Assembly (NCBI GenBank): GCA_002778195.1 | Contig: PCDI01000005.1 | Coordinates: forward strand, 1,021,075-1,085,074 | Direction of reading: 5' to 3' | Origin: Raffaelea ambrosiae | Taxonomy: Eukaryota; Ascomycota; Sordariomycetes; Ophiostomatales; Ophiostomataceae | Length of the DNA: 64,000 nucleotides | Shown here: in pieces, positions 42,109 through 52,622 of the stretch | Layout of the letters: the number at the start of each line of letters is the position of its first letter | How positions within the stretch are numbered: the first letter of the stretch is position 1 | Program-made: the position numbers and the translations under genes | The notes under the pieces: generated by a model | Database searches by the model: none | Seen by the model: the letters and a program-made list of their open reading frames with translations, nothing else | What the model was told of the DNA's origin: nothing

Positions 42109-44118
42109 ATGACCCAAGACAACCACCACAACCACAGCCCAGCCCCCAATGGGGATGCAGGCGAGGCTGGCTCCCGTCTGGCATCCCGTCTGGCCCGTCG
42201 CCAGCAGCTGACCGATGCCCTCGCCGACAGTCCCTATGACTGCATTTTGTACCTGCGCCGGGCCGTGGCCTATGCCCGCCTCGGGTACCCCGACCTGGCC
42301 GCCGGTGACGCCTACCGCGCACTGCTGCTGACCGACGAGGCGTCCGACGACAGCTTTGAGTACCACGAGCAGGCCGTCGAGGCGCTGGGCGAGTATGCGG
42401 ACGACAACAGTCCGCCCGAGGTGCTGCAGGCGGTGGCAGACCTACACCCAGAGCCCGCCGAAGGCGAGGACGAAACAGAAGAAGACGATCGTGGCCCGGC
42501 GTCGTCGCGGGGGGTGGCCGGCGCCCGCCGGCTGGCCGTTCGCCGGCTGGCCGTTCGCCGACTGGCCTTCCAGGCGTCTGTCCGCTGCTTCCAGATCCTC
42601 GCCCGCAGCTTGGCCCTGTGCGGCTCCCTGCGCAGTGCCTACGGCTTTTGCGCGCGCGGTCTGGCCGCGGCGCCGCACAACCGCGAGCTGTTGCGGGCCC
42701 GCCAGCAGATCCGCAAGGCCGCTGTGCGGAGGGGGGTGCGGGGCGTCCAGGAGAATGACGACGACGGCAAGAACGACGAGAACACGGATTCCCTCATCGC
42801 AGCCAAGCTCCCCGACCGCGGCCTCGTCCGACGCGAGATCTACCCCTGGAACGACCACGAGCCGAACCGGTGCTCGCCCGAAGCGCTGGCGTTTCTGAAT
42901 GCCCAGCTGGCCCAGGTGGCGCCCAAGTGTGAGGTCCGGGCGACGGAGCTGCCCGTGCTGGTGGATCCGGAGGAGAAGAAGAAGAAGGCCAAGGTTGTGG
43001 CGGGCATCCAACAAGCGACGTGTCTGCAGCTGGGCATCTTTGCCAAGGAGGCCATCGCCCCCGGCGAGGCGGTTCTGCGGGAGTACACGCTGCTGACGGC
43101 CAACAACCGGCACAAGGAGTCGGCCTGTGACGCCTGTGGGAGCGAGCTGCCCGATTTGTTAGGAGGAGGCGGTGGTGGTGGAGGAGGAGATGAGGACGCA
43201 TGCACCACGACAGGGCCGGTGGCCTGCCCCGACTGCGACGACACCGTCTTCTGCGACGCGTTTTGCCGCGACCAGGCCCTGGCCGCCTACCACCCGGCCG
43301 TCTGCGACAAGGACGTCGACGCCATCGCCAAGGACCCGGAGGATGCCCGCGAAGCCGACGACGCGCTGTACGTGCTGCTGCTGGCGCGGCTGCTGGCCAT
43401 GGCGGCGCACCAGGAGGTGCATCCGCTGGAGGTGGATGCGGTCAAGTACATCTGGGGGGATTTTGTCCCCGCACCCCGGGGGGGAGGGGCAGCCGGCCGA
43501 GGAGAGGACCCGCCCGAAGACGAAGACGACGACGCCGACCCTGGCGACGACCTCCTGTTCGGCGGCACCCTCCCGTTCAGCTTTGCCACCAACATTGCCA
43601 CCCCCCTGCACATCCTCGAAAAGATGGACATTGACGTCTTTGCGGAGCGGGCGGCCTACGACACGTGGGTGTTCAACACGGGCTATGCCAAGTTCCGGGG
43701 CACGGCCTCGGCGCGCAAGAGCCGGTGGGACGGCCGGCCCGACGGCGCCGCGGTGCACCCGCTGTGGTGCCTGGCGAACCACGACTGCGACCCGAACGTG
43801 ACATGGGCCTGGGGCGGGCGGATGGTGCTGTGGGCGCGGGAGACGCGGGTGGTCTCGCAGCACCAGCCAGCGGGGCTGCGGCCGGGCGACGAGGTGCTGA
43901 ACCACTACTGTGACGTGACGCTTCCGGTGCAGGAGCGGCGGGAGTGGGCGAGCGGGAGCCTGGGGGGGTACTGCATGTGCCGGCGGTGCCGGGAAGAGGC
44001 TGCGGCGGAAGCAAAAGCAAAAGCAGAAGCAGAAGCAGAAGCAGAAGCGGAAACGGATGAGAAGAAGAACAAGGTGGACAGCGCGACATCTGCCATGGAG
44101 GCAACAACGTTGGGATAG
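42109..44118 (+). CDS. SMYD-like SET domain protein
   Basis: A single exon gives 669 residues from ATG 42109 (MTQDNHHNHSPAPNG). The N-terminal part has a TPR-like stretch (CILYLRRAVAYARLGYPDLAAGDAYRALLL, about 44-73). The SET domain starts near residue 307 (LGIFAKEAIAPGEAVLREYT). It is interrupted by a Cys-rich MYND-like segment (CDACGSELPD, CPDCDDTVFCDAFCRDQALAAYHPAVC, about 345-405). It resumes with the substrate-pocket segment NHDCDPNVTW (about 558) and LRPGDEVLNHYCDV, and ends with post-SET cysteines (YCMCRRC, about 622). Such proteins methylate lysines of histones or other proteins; the target here is unknown. Acidic and poly-Gly inserts and an Ala/Glu/Lys repeat tail are local. Confidence 0.9.
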   Translation: MTQDNHHNHSPAPNGDAGEAGSRLASRLARRQQLTDALADSPYDCILYLRRAVAYARLGYPDLAAGDAYRALLLTDEASDDSFEYHEQAVEALGEYADDNSPPEVLQAVADLHPEPAEGEDETEEDDRGPASSRGVAGARRLAVRRLAVRRLAFQASVRCFQILARSLALCGSLRSAYGFCARGLAAAPHNRELLRARQQIRKAAVRRGVRGVQENDDDGKNDENTDSLIAAKLPDRGLVRREIYPWNDHEPNRCSPEALAFLNAQLAQVAPKCEVRATELPVLVDPEEKKKKAKVVAGIQQATCLQLGIFAKEAIAPGEAVLREYTLLTANNRHKESACDACGSELPDLLGGGGGGGGGDEDACTTTGPVACPDCDDTVFCDAFCRDQALAAYHPAVCDKDVDAIAKDPEDAREADDALYVLLLARLLAMAAHQEVHPLEVDAVKYIWGDFVPAPRGGGAAGRGEDPPEDEDDDADPGDDLLFGGTLPFSFATNIATPLHILEKMDIDVFAERAAYDTWVFNTGYAKFRGTASARKSRWDGRPDGAAVHPLWCLANHDCDPNVTWAWGGRMVLWARETRVVSQHQPAGLRPGDEVLNHYCDVTLPVQERREWASGSLGGYCMCRRCREEAAAEAKAKAEAEAEAEAETDEKKNKVDSATSAMEATTLG

Positions 44119-44856
44119 AGTAGACAGCCACGAGAGCCGTCTTGTTTTGACGTATCGTGGTTTGATTTTCACAAAAGGAGAGAAGAACAGAGGGGCGTAT
44201 TTTGGCCGTTGGTACACGTGAACAAGACAGAAGACAGTAGAAGGATACAAATCACAGCACCACACATGATCATAGCGAATATGGAGAGACGGAAAATTTC
44301 AATGACCAAATTGGAGGAGCAGGCTATATTACATGTCTCGAGACGGCCAATCTAGAAATAAAAGAAAGTGCATGGGAGTTGCAAATTGTCCTGAATATCC
44401 CATTTTTTCAAAGGAAAAAGAGAATCCTTCGTTGTGACTCCTAGCAGCCAGAGAAGTGAATACCAGAATACGCCGTTGAATCGTTAAAATAAAAAAAGGC
44501 TCGTCCACCGAGATGTGGAGAGGAAGGTGCTCAAAATCAAACAAAACCAGAGATGGAAAAAGCCGTTAGATGGGAATATACAAATGAGACGAGACCTAGA
44601 TCCGAGTGGCATGAAAACATAAAATCAACGTGAAAGCAGACAAACAAACAGATGGAAATGTAGCCTCCCAAACTGGTAAACAAAGGAGAAAAAGGAAAAC
44701 CCACAATCCCACACCCCTTTTCGTAATACATGAAATGCCAAACATCCTTGTCAACATTAAGAATTTCCCCAAGTGTTCGTTCCTCCATCTTCTTCTGACC
44801 TTTTTATGTTTTTGTATTATTTTTTTTGTAACAGTTTTCATTTTGAGCCCAACCCC
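44119..44856. other. Convergent 3' flanks of the SET gene and pacC
   Basis: The sequence is AT-rich, with no gene or strong structure seen. Both neighbours end here. Confidence 0.6.
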
Positions 44857-46990
44857 TTAGTCGCTGCCCAGACGCAGAGTCGGATACAAAGGCACCGGAG
44901 GGTTGTCCTTCTTGAGGGAGGCCAGGTGCGACGGCGGCGGCAGAGGCCGGGCCGACGTGGGAGGCTCCATCAGCTCACGGTTGCCGTTGTTGGAGCGCAC
45001 CACATCGTCGTACTCCTGGCGGGCCAGGCGCGTCTTGACATAGTCGCGCAGCTGCTCGATGATGCGCATGTTGTTGAGCCACTGGTCGTACGACTCGGGC
45101 TCGCTGCCGTCCGACTCCGCCGAGGGCGAGCGCACAGTGACGTCGCTGCCGCGGCGCTGCTGGTCGAGCTGCATGGGCTCGCTCTCGGTACCCCTGGAGA
45201 CCTGGCGGCTGGCGCTCTGCAGCATACCGCCGCGGTGCGGGCGGTCGTCGGGGCCGAAGCTGGAGCCGAGCGTGGCGGGGGTGGCCGAGCCGGGATAGGG
45301 CACGCCGTTGGACGTGGGCAGCTGCGGGTAGGCAATGCCGGCGCTGGTGGCCGAGATCTGGCGCGTGGAGGGCGACATGCCGGTGCTGGACGCGCTGGGC
45401 GAGTGGCCCGACGTGTACGAGGCACCGCTCGAGGGCGGCGTCACAGCGGGCGAGCCGCCGCTCTGCGAGTGCGACGAGTGCGACAGCACGGTCAGCGGCG
45501 AGGGCATGTGGCCGGCAGAGACGGCGGCGGTGGCGTAGTGGTCGTTGCCCAGCGTGGGACGGGTCAGGGGCGACGGATTGCTGTTGTTGGCGCTGCCGCT
45601 GCTGCGCATGTCGTAAGCCGCCTGCTGGCCGCTGGGCGACACGCCCGAGTTGTCGTAGATGGTGGACTGCATCTGCTCGAGCAGCACGTCCATGTCCTCG
45701 AGGTCGTTCTTGGTGCGCAGGCTGGGCAGGGGCGGCAGGTAGTAGTGCTGGGCCATGGGGTTGGTGTTGGTCTGGATGGACGCCAGCATGTGCGGCGGCT
45801 GCGGCGCGCTCATGAATTCGGTGCCGACATCCGGGCCGTTGCCGCCGGTCGCCGCGCTGCCACCACCACCTCCGCCGCCGCCAGCGCCCTGCAGCGGCAT
45901 CAGCGACCGGCCCACCTGCGAGTACGACCCCGGGTCGACCTGGCCGCGCTTCAGAGAGCCAAAGAAGTCGTTGAGAACGTCAAAGTTGCGCCGCCGAGAG
46001 TCGAAAGCGCCGCCGCCGCCGCCTCCGCCGCCGGATCCTCCGCTGATGCCGGCCAGATGGTGCGGCGGCGGCTGCTGGTGGTGGTGCTGGGGCGCATGCT
46101 GGTGCTGCTGGTGGTGGCTGTGTTGGTGGTGGCCGATGAAGTCGCTGCGCGGGTTGAGGGCCTGGGGAAAGTAGATGCCGTTGCCGTACGGCTGTTGCTG
46201 GAAGTAGCCGTTCTGGTGCGGCTGGCCAAAGGGGGCAGCGTTTGTGCGGATCTGGCCGTTGTGGTCGTAGTAGCTGGAGGGCGCTGGGCATGTTAGCAGC
46301 TGCTCTGGACGGCCCTCGCGCCTGGAGGGGGGGAGGACGCGCAGCCCCCATTCCCCTGGTAACTCACCCTTACCCGGATGTGTCCTGTAGGCGCCTCCCA
46401 GGCCGCCCGTGGGATCCTGGCGCGGCGTCAGGACCGAGTCGTCGGCGTGGGTCTTGACGTGCTTCTTGAGATCCTGCGGGCGCTTGAAGGTCTTGCCGCA
46501 GAAGTCGCACTTGTGCGGCTTGAGCGGAACATGCACGCGGATGTGCGACGTGATGTGGTCGCGCTTGACCGTCGTCGTGCGGCACTGATTCCACTGGCAC
46601 GTCAGGTTGAGGTTGTTGGTGCTCTTGCGGCCGACGTGGCGCTCGCAGATGTGGTCCTGGACACTTGGTCAGTATGGGCAGCACGCGCATCAGCGAGAAG
46701 ACGAAGCAGACAAAGCCTCTTACATAGAGAATCTCGGCGCTGGTGAAGCGCTCGTTGCATTGGCTCCAGCGACAGACCAGGCTGTCGTCCTGGTTGCTGC
46801 TGCTGCTGCCGGCATTGTTATTGTTGTTATTGCTGTTGTTGTTGTTGTTGTTGTTGTTATTGTTGCTGCTGTTGTTGTTGGCTCCCGAGTTCGACGACGT
46901 CGACTGCGGCGTGGTCGTCGAGACCGACGGCACGGGTGTGTTGCCGTTGGAGCTGGACGAATGGCCCGAGCTGTCTTGCGCGGACGACAT
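44857..46990 (-). CDS. pacC: pH-response transcription factor PacC/Rim101
   Basis: Three exons (46990-46724, 46656-46368, 46283-44857) join in phase for 660 residues. An Asn/Ser-rich head precedes three C2H2 fingers: CRWSQCNERFTSAEILY|DHICERH across intron 1, CQWNQCRTTTVKRDHITSHIRVH, and CDFCGKTFKRPQDLKKHVKTH. The rest is the regulatory tail: APSSYYDHNGQIRTNAAPFG, a helical WLNNMRIIEQLRDYVKTRLARQ segment, and two YPxL sites at Tyr504 (YPQL) and Tyr652 (YPTL) that in this family bind PalA/Rim20 on either side of the signalling-protease region. PacC is cleaved at alkaline pH and then binds GCCARG in target promoters. The gene's own upstream region is full of such sites. Intron 2 has two in-phase donors 6 bases apart. 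Confidence 0.95.
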
Positions 46991-47974
46991 TGCGGCGGAA
47001 GAGGTGGGGGACCCTTGATGTAGGCTGCCAACGACTTCGGAGGCAGATAAGAGATAACGTGCTCTGCTTCTCTGGTGGGGGATTGCAGCAAACTAAGCGA
47101 AGCTGCAGCCGGCGAGAGCTCTTCCGTTATTTTGGTGACTCCCGAGAGGGAAGCAAAAAATACAAGAACAAGAACAAAAAAATAAAAATAAAAATAAAAA
47201 AAATATAAAGAAACGGCTGTGGGTGTGTGCAGTGACTGCAGTGAGAAGCGTCTGCGCAAGGGCAAAAGGCGTGCGTATGCTCAGCCGGGCGCAAAGAGAG
47301 GCAGTTTTGTCAGCCGACGTAGGGCCCTGTCGTGTAAGCTGGGCGCAGTCGCAAGGGATCCCGCGCTGTCTTGGCTGTCTTGGGGAGGGTTTCTCTGCTG
47401 GTAGGGGTCTCCAGGACAGACGTCGCCAGGAATAAAAGACAGAAAGAAGACCTGAAAAGACACAAATGTGGAGAGATCGTGTCTTATATATTGTAATCGA
47501 TCGCTGCCGCAGCCAAGGGATATGTCTTCCGTATTTGGCTGGAGGCCGGCGCGTGTGCTATTACTGAGGAAGGAGCGACACTGTCTGCGCTTGTGGTGGA
47601 AGGTACGCTTGCGGCTGTCGTCTGGGGAAGGCGCAACAGAAGACACACAAACGGGCAAGTTCTCTGCGTATGGAGAGAAGAAGAAGAATGGGGAACAAGG
47701 TAAAACGGAAACAAAGTTAAAATAATCAAAAAAGAAGAAAGGAAGAGAAAGAGAGAGAGAGGGGCGCCATTCTTTTCTATTCCTCTCGCCGCACACACAG
47801 GGGGGGCGCAGAAAGCCGGACGATATCTGTGTTTCTCTCTCTTCTGATCCTCATACACACTACGGTGTACACCACACACACGCACCCCCCCCCCAACTGT
47901 CGGCCCCCATAGTGCCCTGGGTCTGGGCCTGAGCCGCTGCTGGCAGGCTGGCCTCTCTGCCTCTTTCTTTCTTT

Positions 47975-48290
47975 CTTGGCCCTTTCTTGGCGACGCTTGG
48001 CGGTGTCTTGGCTGGCTTGGCATGCTCTCTTTTTCTCCCTCTTGGCGTGTCGTTATTTGGTCTTGGCGACTGCAGAAAAAGTCTTGGCAAGTCGGGGCTT
48101 GGATTTCGATGTGGCACGCTAATTGGTCAAGTGGCTCGTTGTCGGCTTAGCCAAGTACTGCAGATAGAAGAGACCTTTTAGCGCTAGCCAATTCATACAG
48201 TTTGTTCTGTACTTTCCATCTTAGCAACATGGGTGCCAAGAAATGCCAAGACCGTGCCAAGCCGTTTTCATCAAGACGCCAAGACTTGGC
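47975..48290. promoter_or_regulatory. Dense array of PacC-type sites (GCCAAG/CTTGGC)
   Basis: Fourteen exact hexamers were found. CTTGGC starts at 47975, 47986, 47996, 48007, 48016, 48041, 48062, 48083 and 48285. GCCAAG starts at 48150, 48235, 48245, 48256 and 48278. The left cluster is almost all in one orientation with 9-11 base spacing; the right cluster is mostly in the other. The array lies about 1.0-1.3 kb upstream of the pacC start codon. GCCARG is the established binding site of PacC, so an autoregulatory element is the natural reading. Confidence 0.75.
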
Positions 48291-49804
48291 ATTGCTCCAC
48301 TGAGACTTTCCAAGACGAATTGTGCCCGTTTCTAACGAGTGGTGTTGTCCCTTTCTGCGGACAACCTTTCTTGCCGGTGCTCCTTGGTTCCAGCAGCTCT
48401 GACAATGCGAGGACGACCTCCGTACTCCAATCTCTTACGGTCCCGTGTCCCTTCGGGGTGTACGCAGTATGCCTTATTTCTTATTTCTCATCTTCTATGC
48501 CTCATTGTGGTCTTCCAAGCCCGCCGGCCTTTGCTGGCGCTGGTCCACCAACACTTATCAGATACTCGTGCATGTTCTCCATCGTACCTTCCGCATAATA
48601 GGCAAGTATCAATAATATGAGTAACTATGTTGTAGGAAGACATCTTTTCTCTTCCCTGTCGCAATCTCCGTATGGCCTTGACGTGCTCTGCCTGCGGCAG
48701 CGTGTCTGTGTTGTTTTTTTGTTGGATCTTACCCACCGTCTCCTCATTCTTGTCTTGTCCGTCCAACCCCCCTTCTCCGTCTTGGCTTGCCCCTTATGAG
48801 GTCTCAAGACCCTCCAAATGATACCAAGTGACAGGACAAGGCCTGCCTTGCCGAGAACCTGTCATGCAAACAAAACAGCCCGGCGGAAGAACGAGGGTCA
48901 AGAAAGACTGGGCGTTGTTGTTGGTGCCAGTATGCCGCTCGCATTCTCTGCCGAGCGTTTGTGGACGAGTACGGTATATTTGATCGTGCGCTGCATTCTT
49001 TTCTACACAAACTCGTAGCTCCCCACAATGATTCATTCTGGCCTCTCCGACCTCGTGCTTACACGCCTTACCTAACATGCCCAATTCACGTGCGCCGCCT
49101 GCCAAGTCTCCATACCCACAATTGCACAATCAAAACTCGCCAACCACAGCCTGCACAGCCTCATCCTCTTCTCCAGCTTTCTCTGACGTCGTCTACTTTG
49201 TAACCTCGTCCACCTTCCTACTCTGTATCGGTGTACATCTCTGTTGCTGTCCCATCCAAATCTTCCCACTTAGCCGATTTGTACTATGCGCATATCTGAT
49301 AAGAGCAAGAAAACGAAATCAATACTACCGTGGACAGGGCGCACACACCATCGCCCTTATTTGTCCAGTAACACGTTTTCCAGGCTTGGCAGGAAACTTG
49401 GGACCCGTGCCGATCGTCTTGGTTGTCTTGGCTTCTCGGCGCTGCTCTGGGCACCTACCAGTCCACTGATTCTGCCATGATCCCGAACACGCCCAGTCTC
49501 TCGGCACGCTCTTTCAGGCTTCCCCAAGCGATAAACCCAGACGCTATCTGAACACACCAGAACCATACACCACGCCATGTATCCAACTGAATGCAATAGG
49601 GCACACACACAAGACAACATACACAGGCACACACATACTGTACACGTGGATGGATCGAACTGCGAGTTTTCGTTGTCATCACGTAAGAAAAGTAAACTAT
49701 CCAAGACCCTAGACAGCAATGGCGGTGTGACAGCCTTCGCCTGTAAGTGAGAAAGATGGGAGCGAATCGAACCCATAGCCTACCTATTCTATCGTTCAAA
49801 CCCA

Positions 49805-49845
49805 GTAAAAAAAGAAAAAAAAAAGAAAAAAAAAAGAAAAAAAAG
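49805..49845. repeat. A-rich microsatellite (A-run plus G, about 10-base period)
   Basis: Runs of A are broken by single G bases at a nearly constant spacing. It is intergenic. Confidence 0.85.
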
Positions 49846-51320
49846 TTGAGAGGTGGTTCTTATCCCGCCGTCGACAGAGCCCGAATGCCCGTACCTGACC
49901 GTGCGCGTTGAACGGCCAGAAGAGGAACCTCAATGGCAGATCTCTTCTTGTTTAGTCACCAGCGAGCCGTCACTCGCCACATCATCTCTCCAGTCCTCCA
50001 GTCCTCCATCCCTCTGGTACATATGATATTAAAGGGTAAAACTCCAAATTCAGCCAAGTCTGGAAACAAGACCGTCTGGTGTTGTCAAAAAACCAAACAT
50101 TCCCGTAGGACAGACATGAGTGTGTGTGTTGTTGAATAAAATGCCCAGGAAACCCTCCTCCCCAAGACTCGCCCCTGCCAGTCCTGCCAGTCGATATGCT
50201 CTTCGTAATCCACTTTGCGAGACTGTGTTCTAAGGCGAATTCTCCCCGAGCTGTTGAAATGGGAAGATATTCCGTCACCACAGCCTGCTTTGTATGGTGA
50301 TATTGGGGGGTATATGCGTGTTGTGTGTTGTGAAATGACGTCTGCTGAAATCAAAATATGAAGTGTTGTGTAATGCAAAATGGTGTAGGAATATCAGAAA
50401 ATGTCTCTCCTGCTAAAACGAGCAGGATCCGTATTAAGGAGAAAAAAAATCAAGGCTCCAATGGCCGTGGTTGATAGTCGACCCAGAGACAAGAAGCAGT
50501 TCGCGAAAAAGAATAGGAGAACAATAGTCATGCTCTCGGCTTCGTCGTAGAGATCGTTGCTTTCAGGGAGTCTACCATTAACATTGCTGTTGTTAATGTT
50601 GTTGTCATGCTCGTAATGAGTTTCGCGTGCTTCCGTCGCCGAATAATAGGAGAGAGCTCCAAAAGAGAGGGAGGTTGGTTATAACAGAGAGGTTGTGACC
50701 ACGATTCTCCAACGTGTGATCGAATCAGTGCCAAAACAGCACCAAGGGATCCCACATGATGGGTATATCGGCTGGCCCGCAGCAAACATGGTGGCCCTGT
50801 AAGAGAGAGACGTTGCGAGGGCTCGTTTGTGAGAAGTGGCGTGTCTCACAAGGGTCCAACCGTCCAGGGGTTGATCGTCGCCGCCCATCCATTCGTTCCC
50901 GTGCTTGTCCAATGCCTGACTAAACCAAACCAAGCCAAGCCCATTCTTGCCTGTCCCGTCCGCGCTGATGCTGTCGTTGTCGTTCCCCCAAGATGGGTGA
51001 CAAGATCCCATGATCGAATGAATAAATGCTCCCCGAAATCCCGTAACCGCCCGCGACCAAAACCCGACGGGAAGCTGTTTCTCCCAAAACAAACAGAAAA
51101 CAGGCATGCGATTAAATAAAAAAGGGGAAGGGGGGGTAAGAGTGGGAGGATAATTTCGCTCTAGGTGTGAAAAGGAGCAGTGATAGGAAGAATGCTTGGG
51201 TATGGAGAGAAGAAAAGAATAAAAAACAATCCGCCCGCCATGTCGTATATCCTCAGGGGATTGTTTGCTGTGGAAACGAAAAAAAAGACAAAAACGCCAT
51301 CCCAATGCAAAGTTGGATTA

Positions 51321-52622
51321 TTATACAGATCCCAGCCGGAGAAGGGCTTCGACGGCCTCGCGTTCCTGTTCGTCTGAGGCTCCGCGTAAAGGTGTGAAGC
51401 CCGTCACGCGTCCTGCCGGTCTCTGGCTCGGGGGTCGTACGAAAGAAAACGACGGCCTTCCGCCGCCGGCCGACGAAGTAAAGTTGCTGACTGAGGCGTA
51501 TGGCCGCGAGGTGACGAAGCTGCAGCTGCCATACCGGCCTGCGGTGGCAGAGTTGGAGTAAGATGCCGTACGCAGCGCAGCTGCACCCACAGCGCCCCAG
51601 TCTTCGTCATCAGTCAAATTCTCCGGATCGTCGTCCATCATGTCCGAGTCGTCGTCCAGCGGTGCTTCAGAGCAGGACGCTGCTCCGTCGTCATCGTCCA
51701 TGGACATCTTGTCCGCCTCGTTCTCCATCATGTACATGACTTCGTCCTCGTCATCGCGATGATGGAAAGCTCCTGCTCCTCCACCTGTCGTCCCCTCGCT
51801 GGGCTGGCGTGTTCGGATGACCATGCTAGCCATACCAGCCTTGCCCACTTCTGCTCCCGTCCCACCACTGCCTCCTCCGGCGGCAATAGGAATGCCCAAC
51901 AGCCCATTCGGCGCTACAGACGACGGCCCTTGTGGTCGTGCGCTGCTACCGATGCGGCGTGCGCTCCATATGCCCCAGCTCACCTTCTGAAACTCCACAT
52001 CACCTTCCAGTCCACCCAAACCGCCTTCGACTCCATTCCCTCGTCCTTCTAATGCCGCGACGACCAGTCTGCGGGACTTTGCTGGTGGTATGAAGGAAAA
52101 GCCCGGGACAGATGCGGTCAGATGGCCGATGATATAGCGTATGGCCAACGGACCGTGGTTGAGCAGAATCTCCGGCAGGTGATACTTGGCCAGCAATGCT
52201 GGCGTGATCGAACCTGCGGACTCGTAAGGCGGAGATCCCATGCCCGCACTCACAGCGGCGGCATTAGCCAGCGCAGCAATGCCGCCCGTACGGCCCGGAG
52301 CCGGCGCATCATCAGACAGGCCGGACATACCAGACATGCCGCTGAGCGCGCTTGGCCGACGCTGGCCGCTGCCACGGAAGGCGCCGGTCTCATCGACTGC
52401 ATCCTGCAGATCCAGGTCAGAGTCGATGGGATCGAGCTTGGAAGCTGCCTTCTGCAGCTGGGCCTTGAGCCCGTGGGGCGGCAGGGCCGGCGAGATGGAG
52501 TTGGGAGGAGTCGGAAGGGGGAGAGGCTGGGCTCGAGTCACAGGGACGCTCCGGGCCGCTACACCAGTGAAGGTGTCTCGGGGGGAGGTCGCACGGATAT
52601 CGCTTTCCATTGCAGCTGCCAT
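51321..52622 (-). CDS. stb3: Stb3-like Sin3-binding / RRPE-binding protein
   Basis: A single exon encodes 433 residues. The STB3 domain runs from about residue 138 to 223: ITPALLAKYHLPEILLNHGPLAIRYIIGHLTASVPGFSFIPPAKSRRLVVAALEG and, after a Gly-rich loop, VEFQKVSWGIWSARR. Yeast Stb3 binds the ribosomal RNA processing element and, with Sin3, represses growth genes when glucose and TORC1 signalling fall. After the domain comes a Gly/Ser region, an acidic patch (EDEVMYMMENEADKMSMDDDD, DDDSDMMDDDPEN) and a short conserved-looking end, FTPLRGASDEQEREAVEALLRLGS. The N-terminal region is Pro/Ser-rich with three GMSGMSGL-type repeats. The start is the first ATG after a CT-rich leader. Confidence 0.88.
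   Translation of the reverse strand: MAAAMESDIRATSPRDTFTGVAARSVPVTRAQPLPLPTPPNSISPALPPHGLKAQLQKAASKLDPIDSDLDLQDAVDETGAFRGSGQRRPSALSGMSGMSGLSDDAPAPGRTGGIAALANAAAVSAGMGSPPYESAGSITPALLAKYHLPEILLNHGPLAIRYIIGHLTASVPGFSFIPPAKSRRLVVAALEGRGNGVEGGLGGLEGDVEFQKVSWGIWSARRIGSSARPQGPSSVAPNGLLGIPIAAGGGSGGTGAEVGKAGMASMVIRTRQPSEGTTGGGAGAFHHRDDEDEVMYMMENEADKMSMDDDDGAASCSEAPLDDDSDMMDDDPENLTDDEDWGAVGAAALRTASYSNSATAGRYGSCSFVTSRPYASVSNFTSSAGGGRPSFSFVRPPSQRPAGRVTGFTPLRGASDEQEREAVEALLRLGSV

Larger units (their letters stand above)
46991..51320. other. 4.3 kb interval: pacC promoter and stb3 3' side
   Basis: Both flanking genes are on the minus strand, so the left part belongs to pacC. It is CT-rich on the minus strand to about 48000, then carries the GCCAAG array. 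The stretch 48300-51320 has no recognisable gene. It contains further scattered CTTGGC sites (for example 48781-48786) and an A10G-type microsatellite (about 49807-49844). Confidence 0.55.

Noticed and set aside
49077..49469. Plus-strand frame with hydrophobic Cys-rich stretch
   Set aside because: The hydrophobic run is short and irregular, there is no start context or homology cue, and neighbouring frames look similar.
49745..49800. Minus-strand GGTTCGATT resembling a tRNA T-loop
   Set aside because: The flanking bases do not pair as a T stem or acceptor stem, and no D or anticodon arm fits.
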